From contig NZ_QFZL01000001.1 of the NCBI RefSeq assembly GCF_003171655.1, forward strand, positions 682,001 to 746,000: 64,000 nt of DNA, given 5' to 3'. Shown here in pieces: positions 26,329 to 35,428 of the stretch. Positions within the stretch are counted from its first letter, which is position 1. The number at the start of each line of letters is the position of its first letter. The notes beneath the pieces were generated by a model. That model had not been told where the DNA came from. It did no database searches and worked only from the letters and a program-made list of their open reading frames with translations. Source of the DNA: Stakelama portus. GTDB taxonomy: Bacteria > Pseudomonadota > Alphaproteobacteria > Sphingomonadales > Sphingomonadaceae. The translations under genes were made by a program, and so were the position numbers.

Positions 26329-27219
26329 TCAGTCCTTTGCCGGTTTGTCGCGCAGGCGGATCAGCCCTTCCTGACTGGTGCTTGCGACCAGCCGGCCGTC
26401 CCGGGTGAAGATCTTGCCGCGGTTGAAGCCGCGACCATGACCCGCCCAGGGGCTGTCGCAATGATAGAGCAGCCATTCGTCGGCGCGGAAATCCTCATGC
26501 AGCCAGACCGCATGGTCGAGGCTCGCAGTCTGCATCCGGGTGTTGAGCCAGTTGACGCCGTGCGGCAGCATCGACGTGCCCAGCAACGCCATGTCGGAGG
26601 CATAAGCGAGGATCGCGCGATGCAAAGCGGGATCGTCGGGCGCCCTTCCGACCAGCCGGAACCAGCTGTTCTGGACCGCGGGGCGCGGTTCGGGGTGCGT
26701 CCAGTCGCGCGGATCGCAGGGGCGAATTTCGATCGGGCGTTCGCGCAGGAGAAAGGGGCGGAATTTCTCCGGCAACTCGGCGGCATGTTCGCTGCGCACT
26801 TCCTTTTCGGATCGCAGCGTTTCGGGTGCCGGCACATCGGGCATTGCGTCCTGATGGCGTAGCCCTTCCTCGGGCCGCTGGAACGAGGCGATCATGTTGA
26901 GGATGGGCTGACCCTGTTGCAACGCGATGATGCGGCGATTGGCGAAGCTGCCGCCGTCGAAATCGCGCACGACGCGAAAGATGATCGGATAATCCTCATC
27001 GCCCGGCCGCATGAAATAGGCGTGGAGCGAATGGGCGATCTTGCCCTCGACCGAGCGCTGCGCCGACTGCAGCGCCTGTGCGATCACCTGACCGCCGAAG
27101 ACGCGGCCGACGCCGCCGGGCTGGCGACTGCCGCGATACAGGTCGCGGTCGATTTCCTCGACATCGAGCAGGGTTACCAGCTGTTCGACAAGCTGTTCGG
27201 CGGTGGGTTTGTCAGTCAT
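26329..27219 (-). CDS. tesB: Acyl-CoA thioesterase II
   Basis: The 296-residue thioesterase is a double hotdog enzyme hydrolysing acyl-CoA to free acid and CoA. RVFGGQVIAQAL is the first hotdog signature. LHAYFMRPGD, LDHAVWLHEDFRADEWLLYHCDSPWA and GRGFNRGKIF are TesB hallmarks, the last with catalytic Asp/Gln/Thr positions. ATG 27219 was preferred over an upstream start at 27255, since conserved sequence begins at MTDKPTAEQLV. It is on the same strand as two acyl-CoA dehydrogenase genes, which lie upstream in transcription order. Confidence 0.93.
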   Translation of the reverse strand: MTDKPTAEQLVEQLVTLLDVEEIDRDLYRGSRQPGGVGRVFGGQVIAQALQSAQRSVEGKIAHSLHAYFMRPGDEDYPIIFRVVRDFDGGSFANRRIIALQQGQPILNMIASFQRPEEGLRHQDAMPDVPAPETLRSEKEVRSEHAAELPEKFRPFLLRERPIEIRPCDPRDWTHPEPRPAVQNSWFRLVGRAPDDPALHRAILAYASDMALLGTSMLPHGVNWLNTRMQTASLDHAVWLHEDFRADEWLLYHCDSPWAGHGRGFNRGKIFTRDGRLVASTSQEGLIRLRDKPAKD

Positions 27220-27296
27220 GCCAGATCCAATGTTCCAACCGGCGGCGGCAGGCAAGTTTCGTCAGCGTTCGGTGCGAGGGTCTTCCCCGCCGCTCG

Positions 27297-28409
27297 CTAG
27301 AACCCCGCCATCCGCGCCACGGCGTCGGCGTGGAAATTGGTGTCGCCGAACATTTCGGCAAGGACACGGCCGCGCTTCATGTAAAATCCGATGTCATGCT
27401 CGTCGGTCATGCCGATGCCGCCATGCATCTGGATGCCCTCCTGCACCGCCAGCGTGGTGGCGAGGCCGGTCATCGCCTTGGCGACAGCAGCGGCCATTGC
27501 TGCTTCGTCCGAACCGGTGTCGAGCAATTGCTGTGCCTTGAGCACGGCGGCGCGGGCGACTTCGAGTTCGGAATAGAGGTGCGCGGCGCGGTGTTGCAGC
27601 GCCTGAAAGCTGCCGATCGCGACGCCGAACTGCTTGCGGTCCTTGAGATAGGTCATGGTCCTGTCCATCGCGCCGCCGCCGACACCGAGCATTTCCGCCG
27701 ATGCGCCGATGCGCGCGGCATCGAGCAGCCGGGCATAGGCGGCGCCGCCATCCTCGCCACCGATCACGGCGTCGCCATCGAGCTGAACCTCGTCGAACTG
27801 CACATGTGCGGCGATGCTGGCATCGGTCAGCCGCTCGGGCGTGGCGGTAACGCCGGCAGTGCCCGCGGGGACGGCGAAGAGCGTGACATCCGCATTGTCT
27901 TCGACATGCGCGGCGACGATCATCAGATCGGCGACATGGCCATGGGTGACGAACTGCTTCGCGCCTGACAGGCGATAGCCGTTGCCCGCGCGCTTTGCCT
28001 GCATCGCGACCTGGCCATTATGTTTGGGCTTTTCGTCGATCGCGAGCGCGGCGACCGTTTCGCCGGCGAGGATGCCGGGGAACCAGCGGTCGCGCTGCGC
28101 CGATCCCCTGAGCGCTTCGACCGCCGCGACGGCAGTGGTGAGGAAGGGGGAAGGGGACAGGTTGCGGCCGATCTCCTCGAGCACCACGCCCGCTTCGACA
28201 TGGCCGAGGCCGAGGCCGCCATCGGCCTCTGGAATCAGGATGCCGGTAAAGCCCATTTCGGCGAAGGATTTCCAATGGTCGCGCGAGAAGCCATCGGCAT
28301 TCTTCTCGTCGCGCAGCTTGCGCATATGGGCGACCGGCATTTGTTCGGAAACGAAATCGCGCGCGGTGTCGCGCAGCATCGTCTGTTCGTCATCGAGGAA
28401 GAGAGGCAT
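27297..28409 (-). CDS. Acyl-CoA dehydrogenase (second, small-subunit-like)
   Basis: The 370-residue FAD protein begins MPLFLDDEQTMLRDTARDFV, the typical N-terminal helical domain. RKQFGVAIGSFQALQHRAAHLY and QMHGGIGMTDEHDIGFYMKR are the conserved family signatures. The paired gene upstream is another acyl-CoA dehydrogenase, so the two may form a heteromeric (alpha/beta) dehydrogenase as seen in actinobacterial and proteobacterial sterol catabolism. This is inference. AAGGAAA precedes the ATG. The Glu base is not evident at the standard position; one subunit of such pairs often lacks it. Confidence 0.9.
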   Translation of the reverse strand: MPLFLDDEQTMLRDTARDFVSEQMPVAHMRKLRDEKNADGFSRDHWKSFAEMGFTGILIPEADGGLGLGHVEAGVVLEEIGRNLSPSPFLTTAVAAVEALRGSAQRDRWFPGILAGETVAALAIDEKPKHNGQVAMQAKRAGNGYRLSGAKQFVTHGHVADLMIVAAHVEDNADVTLFAVPAGTAGVTATPERLTDASIAAHVQFDEVQLDGDAVIGGEDGGAAYARLLDAARIGASAEMLGVGGGAMDRTMTYLKDRKQFGVAIGSFQALQHRAAHLYSELEVARAAVLKAQQLLDTGSDEAAMAAAVAKAMTGLATTLAVQEGIQMHGGIGMTDEHDIGFYMKRGRVLAEMFGDTNFHADAVARMAGF

Positions 28410-28444
28410 TTGCTGTTTCCTTGATCGTCGCTGCAGCGGGGGCC

Positions 28445-29626
28445 TCAGGCGCCCGGCAGGTCGAGAATCCGTTTGGCGATGATGTTGAGCTGAATTTCGC
28501 TGGTCCCGCCTTCGATCGAATTGGCCTTGGTACGCAGCCACGCGCGCGCCGCAGCGCCGCCGTTGGATGCGTCGCTTTCCCATTCGAGCAGGTCCGATCC
28601 GCCCGCCGCCATCATCAGCTCGTTGCGGGTCTTGTTCAGTTCGGTGCCGTAATATTTCATCATGCTCGGCTGGGCAGGGTGCGCTTGCCCCGACTTGAGT
28701 TCATCGATGAAGCGTTCGGACATCGCCTTGAACGCGCGGCTGCGCACTTCATAAAGCGCCATCTGCGCGCGCAGCAGCGGGTCGGCGAGGCGGCCTTCGC
28801 CATCGAGCCCGATCTTTTCCCGGGCAAGGCTGTGGAGCGCGCGATTGCCGCTTTCGCCGCCCATGCCGGAGATCATCTCGCGCTCATGGCCGAGCAGATA
28901 TTTGGCGACATCCCAGCCGCGATTAAGCTCGCCGACCAGATTTTCCTTGGGCACCTTCACATCGTCGAAAAAAGTTTCGCAGAAGGGGGAATAGCCCGAG
29001 ATCAGCAGGATCGGCCTGGTCGAAACGCCCGGCGTTTCCATGTCGAACAGGACGAAGCTGATGCCGCGATGCTTGTTCGTCCTGTCGGTGCGGACAAGGC
29101 AGAAGATCCAGTCGGCCTGATCGGCATAGCTGGTCCACACTTTTTGCCCGTTGACCAGGAAATGGTCGCCCTTGTCCTCCGCCGAGGTGGCGAGGCCGGC
29201 GAGGTCCGATCCGGCATTGGGTTCGGAATAGCCCTGGCACCAGCGGATTTCGCCGCGCGCGATTTTAGGCAGATGTTCGAGCTTCTGTTCCTCGGTGCCA
29301 TATTTGAGCAGCGCCGGGCCGAGCATCGAAATGCCGAAGCTGTTGAGCGGATTGCGACAGCCGAGCCGGGCCATTTCCTCGCGCAATATCTTGGTTTCGG
29401 CAGGCGAAAGCCCGCCGCCGCCATAGGCTTTGGGCCAGTCGGGCACGGTCCAGCCGCGGCTGGCCATCGCGTCCATCCAATCCTTCTGCCCCGGCTGGTA
29501 TTCCGCGTTGCGGCCACCCCAATTGGCGTCCTTTTCGCTGCGCATCGGCTGCCGCATTTCCGGCGGGCAATTTGCCTCAAGCCATGCGCGCGTTTCAGCG
29601 CGAAAGGTGTCGAGCGCTTCAGTCAT
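28445..29626 (-). CDS. Acyl-CoA dehydrogenase (first of the pair)
   Basis: The 393-residue acyl-CoA dehydrogenase has MTEALDTFRAETRAWLEANCPPEM, GYSEPNAGSDLAGLAT and a C-terminal GGTSEIQLNIIAKRIL. It is translated ahead of the 370-residue partner with a 35-base gap. The length and GGTSEIQ signature match the FadE28/FadE29-like class acting on short or branched chains. The substrate is unknown. Confidence 0.9.
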   Translation of the reverse strand: MTEALDTFRAETRAWLEANCPPEMRQPMRSEKDANWGGRNAEYQPGQKDWMDAMASRGWTVPDWPKAYGGGGLSPAETKILREEMARLGCRNPLNSFGISMLGPALLKYGTEEQKLEHLPKIARGEIRWCQGYSEPNAGSDLAGLATSAEDKGDHFLVNGQKVWTSYADQADWIFCLVRTDRTNKHRGISFVLFDMETPGVSTRPILLISGYSPFCETFFDDVKVPKENLVGELNRGWDVAKYLLGHEREMISGMGGESGNRALHSLAREKIGLDGEGRLADPLLRAQMALYEVRSRAFKAMSERFIDELKSGQAHPAQPSMMKYYGTELNKTRNELMMAAGGSDLLEWESDASNGGAAARAWLRTKANSIEGGTSEIQLNIIAKRILDLPGA

Positions 29627-29687
29627 CTAATCTCTCCGGGAGCCCGGCGGGGAGCGGAAAGGGAGAAACGCTCCCCGCCGGACAAGC

Positions 29688-31712
29688 TTAGTTGAACCGT
29701 TCGCCCTTTTCCGCCTTTTCGCGGAGCAGCGGGGCGACTTCGAGGCCGTATTTCTCAAGGCCTTCGACCACCGTCCTGGCGCCGATCGTGTCGGCCCAGA
29801 ACATCGGGCCGCCGCGATAGGGAGGCCAGCCATAGCCATAGATCCAGACGACATCGATGTCCGACGCACGCTGGGCGATGCCTTCGGCAAGGATCTTCGC
29901 GCCTTCGCTGACCATCGGATAGAGCGTGCGGGCGACGATTTCCTCGTCGGTCACTTCATGCTGCTGCGCGCCGGTCTTCTTGCGGAAATCATCGATGATT
30001 TCGGCGACGCGCGGGCTGGGCGAGGGCTGACGCTTTTCGTCATAATCGTAAAAGCCCGCGCCCTTTTTCTGGCCCCAGCGATCCTCGGCGCACAGCGCGT
30101 CGCGGATATTCTCGATCCGGCTGGGATCGCGGTGCCAGCCGATATCGACGCCGGCGAGATCGGCCATCTGAAACGGGCCCATCGGCATGCCGAAATCGGT
30201 GTGCACCTTGTCGACCTGCGACGGCGTGGCGCCTTCCATCAACAGCTTTTGCGCTTCGAGCTGGCGCGGGATCAGCATGCGATTGCCGATAAAGCCGTAG
30301 CAGACGCCCGAAACCACGGCGACTTTCCGGATTTTCTTGGACAGCGCCATGACGGTGGCGAGCACGTCCTTGTCGGTTTTTTCGCCGCGCACGACTTCGA
30401 GCAGCTTCATGATATTCGCGGGCGAGAAGAAATGCATGCCGACGACGTCGCCCGGACGGCTGGTCGAAGCGGCAATCTCGTCGATCGAGAGATAGCTGGT
30501 GTTCGACGCGAGGATCGCGCCTGGTTTGGCGATCTTGTCGAGCTTGCCGAACACGTCCTTCTTGACGTCCATGCTTTCATAAACGGCTTCGATGATCAGG
30601 TCGCAATCGGCGAGATCCTCCATGCTGAGCGTCGGGGTGAGCGCGCCCATCGCGGCTTCGACCTGATCCTGCGTGATCCGGCCCTTTTTCGCCGTGCTTT
30701 CGTAATTCTTGCGCATGATGCCGACGCCGCGATCGAGCGCTTCCTGCTGCATCTCGACGATCGTCACCGGGATGCCGGCGGAGAGGAAGTTCATCGAAAT
30801 GCCGCCGCCCATCGTGCCGGCGCCGATCACGCCGACGCGCTTGATGTCGCGCAATTTGATGTCTTCGGGCACGTCGTCGATCTTCGACGCCTTGCGTTCG
30901 GCGAAGAAGACGTGGCGCAGGCCCGCCGATTGCGTGCCCATGATCAGTTTCATGAAGCTCTGACGTTCGCGCTGCACGCCTTCGGCATAGGGCTTGTCCC
31001 AGGTCGACTGGACGACGTCGATGATTTCATAGGGCGCTTCATAGCCGCGCATCTTGCGCGCATTGGCGGTCCTGAATTCCTCGAACATCGCGTCGTTGCC
31101 TTCGACCGTGCGCTCGCTGGTGCGGGGCAGGGGGCGCGTTTCGGCGACTTCGTTGGCAAAGGCGATGGCGTCCTGAAGCAGGCTGTCTTCACCGGCGAGG
31201 CGATCGAGCAGCCCGGCCTGCTTTGCCTGTTTCGCAGAGATCGGCGAACCGCCGGTCATCATGCCGAGCGCGGCGGGGATGCCGATGACGCGCGGCAGCC
31301 GCTGGGTGCCGCCCGCACCCGGCAGGATGCCGAGCTTGACTTCGGGAAGGCCCATTTTCGCCGAGGGAACGCCGATGCGATAATGGCAGGCGAGCGCGAC
31401 TTCGCAGCCGCCGCCCAGCGCGGTGCCATGGATGGCGGCGACGACCGGCTTGTCGAGCGCTTCGATCGCGTCGACGACGGTCGGCAGGCCCGGCTCCTTC
31501 ATCCCCTTCGAGAATTCGGTGATGTCGGCCCCGGCAAAGAAGGTGCGGCCCTTGCACGCGATCACGACTGCCTTGACGCTGTCGTCGCCAGCGGCTTGCT
31601 GAATCCCTTCCTGCAGGCCGAGGCGCACGGCATGGCCGAGGGCGTTGACCGGCGGATTATCCGACGTGATGACGAGAACGTCGCCATGGCGTTCGGTGGT
31701 GATGACGGACAT
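29688..31712 (-). CDS. FadB/FadJ-like multifunctional enoyl-CoA hydratase / 3-hydroxyacyl-CoA dehydrogenase
   Basis: The 674-residue bifunctional protein has an N-terminal crotonase domain (about residues 1-190, [34 protein letters not shown]). The NAD-binding 3-hydroxyacyl-CoA dehydrogenase domain begins around residue 290 ([18 protein letters not shown]), with catalytic [16 protein letters not shown] duplicated C-terminal domain follows. It does hydration and oxidation in beta-oxidation. The start ATG has AGGAG about ten bases upstream; about 60 bases separate it from the upstream gene. It is in the same direction as the two dehydrogenases and tesB, so a single beta-oxidation operon is likely. 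Confidence 0.95.
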   Translation of the reverse strand: MSVITTERHGDVLVITSDNPPVNALGHAVRLGLQEGIQQAAGDDSVKAVVIACKGRTFFAGADITEFSKGMKEPGLPTVVDAIEALDKPVVAAIHGTALGGGCEVALACHYRIGVPSAKMGLPEVKLGILPGAGGTQRLPRVIGIPAALGMMTGGSPISAKQAKQAGLLDRLAGEDSLLQDAIAFANEVAETRPLPRTSERTVEGNDAMFEEFRTANARKMRGYEAPYEIIDVVQSTWDKPYAEGVQRERQSFMKLIMGTQSAGLRHVFFAERKASKIDDVPEDIKLRDIKRVGVIGAGTMGGGISMNFLSAGIPVTIVEMQQEALDRGVGIMRKNYESTAKKGRITQDQVEAAMGALTPTLSMEDLADCDLIIEAVYESMDVKKDVFGKLDKIAKPGAILASNTSYLSIDEIAASTSRPGDVVGMHFFSPANIMKLLEVVRGEKTDKDVLATVMALSKKIRKVAVVSGVCYGFIGNRMLIPRQLEAQKLLMEGATPSQVDKVHTDFGMPMGPFQMADLAGVDIGWHRDPSRIENIRDALCAEDRWGQKKGAGFYDYDEKRQPSPSPRVAEIIDDFRKKTGAQQHEVTDEEIVARTLYPMVSEGAKILAEGIAQRASDIDVVWIYGYGWPPYRGGPMFWADTIGARTVVEGLEKYGLEVAPLLREKAEKGERFN

Positions 31713-31750
31713 TGGTTGCTTTCTCCTATAAACTGTTCTGCGGCGCGATT

Positions 31751-32983
31751 TCAGGTCAGCGCCGAGTAGATGAGCGTTTTGAGTTCGCGCCGGATCGGGA
31801 AGGCGGTCGAGGGCGAAACCTGGGTCATGAACACCATGTGCATGTCTTCGACCGGATCGATGAAGAACGCCGTCGCGAACATGCCGCCCCAATAATATTC
31901 GCCTGCGCTTCCCGGAATCAGCGAGCGCGCCGGATCGACCGTCACTGCGAAGCCGAGGCCAAAGCCAGTCCCGGCATTGGTCGCCTCGCTGAACAGCGAT
32001 TGCGACATCGCCGTCAGGTCCGAACCGCCGGGCAGATGGTTCGCAGTCATCAGATCGATCGTCTTGCGACCGACGATCCGCGCGCCGTCAAGTTCCCCGC
32101 CATTGAGGCACATGCAGCAGAAACGATGATAGTCGAGCGACGAGGAGACCAGCCCGCCGCCGCCGGAAACCAGCGTGGGCGGCTGGCTCCAGTGCGAATC
32201 CGCGCCGCGATCGAACATCACGCGGCCCTTGCCCGGCTGCATCGTGTAGCAATCGACCAGGCGATCCAGCTTGTCGGCCGGTACCTGAAAGAAGCTGTCG
32301 TCCATTCCGAGCGGCGCAAAGATGCGCGTGGCGAAGAATTCGGCGAGCGGCATGTCCGCCACGCGTTGCACCACGGCGCCGAGCACATCGGTCGACACCG
32401 AATAATTCCACGCCTCACCCGGCGAGAATTCCAGCGGGATTTTGCCGAGCGCGGCGATAAACCCGTCGAGATCGAGATTGCCCCACCAGTTTTCGATCTT
32501 GCCTTCGCGATAGGCCGCGTCGACGTTCGAGCGATTCTGGAAGCTGTAAGTCAGGCCCGATGTGTGGCGCAGCAGATCCACCATCTGCATCGGCCGCGCA
32601 GGGCGCGTGGTCGCGAACGGTACGCCAGCGCCGCCACCGGCATAGACGCCGACACTCGCGAGTTCGGGAATGACTTTGGCGACCGGCGTGTCGAGCGCCA
32701 CCTTGCCCTCTTCGACCAGCATCATGAATGCGATCGACGTGATCGGCTTGGTCATCGAAGCGATGCGGAACAGCGAGTCCTGATCGATCGGGGCGCCGCC
32801 TTCGCGCGCCGCGCCCTGATGCGAGAAATGGACGATTTCGCCGTGCCGCGCGACCAGCAGCTGGGCATGCGGAAGCCGCCCGGTGTCGAGATAGCGTTCC
32901 TTCAGATAGGTGTCGATGCGGGCCAGCCGCGCGCTGCTGAACCCATGAGACTCGGGCGCTGCCAATTGCATGTTCAGGTCCAT
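31751..32983 (-). CDS. Serine hydrolase / class C beta-lactamase-fold esterase
   Basis: The 410-residue protein has the penicillin-recognising fold. The SxxK motif is Ser76-Met-Thr-Lys79 (IASMTKPIT); the second motif, Tyr194-Ser-Val, lies where AmpC-like proteins have YxN/YxS. It lacks a signal peptide, so it should be a cytoplasmic esterase (EstB type) and not an antibiotic resistance enzyme. It sits at the upstream end of the minus-strand acyl-CoA gene group. AAGGGG lies close to the ATG at 32983; an alternative ATG 12 bases further in (MQLAAPES) is possible. Confidence 0.88.
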   Translation of the reverse strand: MDLNMQLAAPESHGFSSARLARIDTYLKERYLDTGRLPHAQLLVARHGEIVHFSHQGAAREGGAPIDQDSLFRIASMTKPITSIAFMMLVEEGKVALDTPVAKVIPELASVGVYAGGGAGVPFATTRPARPMQMVDLLRHTSGLTYSFQNRSNVDAAYREGKIENWWGNLDLDGFIAALGKIPLEFSPGEAWNYSVSTDVLGAVVQRVADMPLAEFFATRIFAPLGMDDSFFQVPADKLDRLVDCYTMQPGKGRVMFDRGADSHWSQPPTLVSGGGGLVSSSLDYHRFCCMCLNGGELDGARIVGRKTIDLMTANHLPGGSDLTAMSQSLFSEATNAGTGFGLGFAVTVDPARSLIPGSAGEYYWGGMFATAFFIDPVEDMHMVFMTQVSPSTAFPIRRELKTLIYSALT

Positions 32984-33138
32984 ACCCCTTATTCGAAAAA
33001 GTAACAAAGCAAATCGGCGCTTTGCCGGTTCGCGGTTTCTATTGCCTTGAGAGTGCGTCAAATCAACAGTAACATTGCCTGCAAAGAGCGGATAACGCCA
33101 AACCCGATATTCAACACTCCAAAGTGCGGAGAGGATTT

Positions 33139-34884
33139 TTGACCACCCAAGCGCTAGTGCCGCTCGACCCCTCCTGGCCGCGCATGACGCTCGCCCAGAC
33201 AGAGGCGTTGCTAACCGCCCCCAATGCGAAGTTCGAGATGGAAACCGTGAATATTCGCGGCATTCCAACCCGCGTGTGGAAGAACGCGCCACCGTCGCTG
33301 CGGTTTCTGGCGCAGGCAGTACGCGCCCATGGCGATCGCGTCTTCACGGTCTATCAGGACGAGCGCGTCACCTATGAAGCCAATTGGCGCGCGACGACTC
33401 AGCTTGCCAACCGGCTGTGGGAAATGGGCGTGCGCAAGGGCGACCGGGTGGCGGTCGCGATGCGCAACCTGCCCGAATGGCCAGTCGCATTCTTTGCTGC
33501 GGCGAGCATTGGCGCGATCGTGGTTCCGCTCAACGCATGGTGGGTTGGCGAAGAGCTGGAATATGGCCTGCGCGATTCGGGGACGAAGGTGGCGATCCTG
33601 GACGGGCAGCGCCACGAGCGGCTGCTGTCGCATTATGATAATCTGCCCGAGCTGGAACGCGTGATCGTCGCGCGGGCGCGCGGTCCGATCGAAGGGCCCA
33701 GATTCAGCCGTCTGGAAGTGCTGATCGGCACGCCGCACGACTGGGCGGGGCTGGACGACATGCCGCTCCCCGATGTCGCAGTGGGGCCGGAGGACGACGC
33801 CACCATTTTCTACACCAGCGGCACCACCGGCATGTCCAAGGGCGCGCTGGGCACCAATCGCAATATTTGTTCGAATATCGTCACTTCCGGCTATGTGCAG
33901 GCACGCGCGATGCTGCGACGGGGCGAAACGCCGGGCGAGCCGGAACCCAAAGTGTCGCTGCTGGTCATTCCGCTGTTCCATGTGACGGCATGCAGCGCGG
34001 CGCTGATGTCGGCTATCGTGTCGGGCTCGACGGTCATCTTCATGCGCAAATGGGACCCGGTCGAAGCGATGCAGATCATCGAGCGGGAAAAGGTGCAGTT
34101 CACCGGCGGCGTGCCGACGATCGCCTGGCAGCTGCTCGAACATCCCGATCGCGACAAATATGACCTCTCGTCGCTCGACACGATTTCCTATGGCGGCGCG
34201 CCGTCGGCGCCCGAACTGGTCAAGCGCATCTATGAGGAATTCGGCGCGCTGCCCGGCAATGGCTGGGGCATGACCGAAACCATGGCCACCGTGACGCAGC
34301 ATAGCGGCGAGGATTATCTCAACCGACCGACCAGTTGCGGACCGGCGGTGCCTGTCGCGGAGCTCAAGATCATGGCGCGCGACGGGACCAGCGAATTGCC
34401 CGTCGGCGAAGTGGGTGAGCTGTGGGCCAGCGGGCCGATGATCGTGAAATGCTATTGGAACAAGCCCGAAGCGAGTGCCGAAACCTTTGTGAACGGATGG
34501 GTGCGGACCGGCGATCTGGCGAAGCTCGACGAGGAAGGCTTTTGCTATATCGTCGATCGCGCCAAGGACATCGTCATTCGCGGCGGCGAGAATATCTATT
34601 CGAGCGAAGTCGAGGATGTCCTCTATGCCCACCCCGCCGTGACCGATTGCGCGCTGATCGGCATTCCGCACCGGACGCTGGGCGAGGAGCCGGTCGCGGT
34701 GGTGCATCTTCAGCCCGGCACATCGGCGAGCGTCGAGGATCTGCAGCAATGGGTGGGGCAGCATCTGGCTGCGTTCAAGGTGCCGGTGGCGATCAAATTC
34801 ACCGACGAAGTGCTGCCGCGCAACGCCAATGGGAAGATATTGAAAACGGATCTGCGCGGGATGTTCGAAGAGGAAGCGGCCTGA
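33139..34884 (+). CDS. Acyl-CoA synthetase (AMP-binding, ligase)
   Basis: The 581-residue adenylate-forming ligase activates a carboxylic acid to its CoA thioester. It shows the P-loop-like IFYTSGTTGMSKGAL, YGGAPS, GWGMTETMA, GWVRTGDLAKLDEEGFCYIVDRAKDIVIRGGENI and the C-terminal lysine in RNANGKILKTDLR. The start is a TTG at 33139, five bases from GGAGAGG; the GTG upstream at 33124 lies before that site. It is divergent from the serine hydrolase. It would feed the beta-oxidation genes on the opposite strand; the acid chain type is unknown. Confidence 0.93.
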   Translation: MTTQALVPLDPSWPRMTLAQTEALLTAPNAKFEMETVNIRGIPTRVWKNAPPSLRFLAQAVRAHGDRVFTVYQDERVTYEANWRATTQLANRLWEMGVRKGDRVAVAMRNLPEWPVAFFAAASIGAIVVPLNAWWVGEELEYGLRDSGTKVAILDGQRHERLLSHYDNLPELERVIVARARGPIEGPRFSRLEVLIGTPHDWAGLDDMPLPDVAVGPEDDATIFYTSGTTGMSKGALGTNRNICSNIVTSGYVQARAMLRRGETPGEPEPKVSLLVIPLFHVTACSAALMSAIVSGSTVIFMRKWDPVEAMQIIEREKVQFTGGVPTIAWQLLEHPDRDKYDLSSLDTISYGGAPSAPELVKRIYEEFGALPGNGWGMTETMATVTQHSGEDYLNRPTSCGPAVPVAELKIMARDGTSELPVGEVGELWASGPMIVKCYWNKPEASAETFVNGWVRTGDLAKLDEEGFCYIVDRAKDIVIRGGENIYSSEVEDVLYAHPAVTDCALIGIPHRTLGEEPVAVVHLQPGTSASVEDLQQWVGQHLAAFKVPVAIKFTDEVLPRNANGKILKTDLRGMFEEEAA

Positions 34885-34926
34885 TCGCCGCTTGCGAAGC
34901 ATTGGAGGCGGCGGCACGGGAGGTTG

Positions 34927-35382
34927 ATGACCGACGCCGACTCGCTGTCCGGGCCGATAATCCGGCCGATAATTCGGATGTATCGCGATTCCGATTTCGA
35001 CGGAGTCGATCGATTGTGGCGCCGCGTCTTTCCCGATGATCCGCGGCGCAATTCGGCGCCGCAATCCATTCCCCGCAAGCTGGCGTTTCAGGGCGAGCTG
35101 TTTTTTGTGGCGACGCTGGGTTCGGCCGTGATCGGGACGGTGATGGCCGGTTATGACGGGCATCGCGGATGGCTCTATTCGGTTGCGGTCGATCCGGATC
35201 ATCGCCGCGCGGGGATCGGCAAGGCGATGGTGCGCCATGCCGAGCGGGCGTTGCGCGACCTTGGCTGCGACAAGATCAATCTGCAGGTGCGCGAGCGCAA
35301 TGCGTCGGTCGTCGCTTTCTACGAAAGCCTTGGATACGCCGTGGAGCCGGTATTGGGGATGGGGCGTTATTTCGGGCCGTGA
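34927..35382 (+). CDS. ypeA: GNAT-family N-acetyltransferase (YpeA-like)
   Basis: The 151-residue acetyltransferase matches YpeA: VIGTVMAGYDGHRGWLYSVAVDPDHRRAGIGKAMVRHAE contains the acetyl-CoA loop (RRAGIG). NLQVRERNASVVAFYESLGY is the family's C-terminal strand-helix. GGGAGG is very close to the ATG at 34927, so a start further in (MYRDSDFDG, 34978) cannot be excluded. It follows the ligase with a 42-base gap; the substrate is unknown. Confidence 0.85.
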   Translation: MTDADSLSGPIIRPIIRMYRDSDFDGVDRLWRRVFPDDPRRNSAPQSIPRKLAFQGELFFVATLGSAVIGTVMAGYDGHRGWLYSVAVDPDHRRAGIGKAMVRHAERALRDLGCDKINLQVRERNASVVAFYESLGYAVEPVLGMGRYFGP

Positions 35383-35428
35383 GGGCCGGGCGGCAGGGAC
35401 GCCGGTATCCACTTTTCCTGAAAATGCC

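Noticed and set aside
31751..32983. The serine hydrolase as a class C beta-lactamase resistance gene
   Set aside because: It has no signal peptide and the second motif is Tyr-Ser-Val, as in EstB-like esterases; its context is acyl-CoA metabolism.
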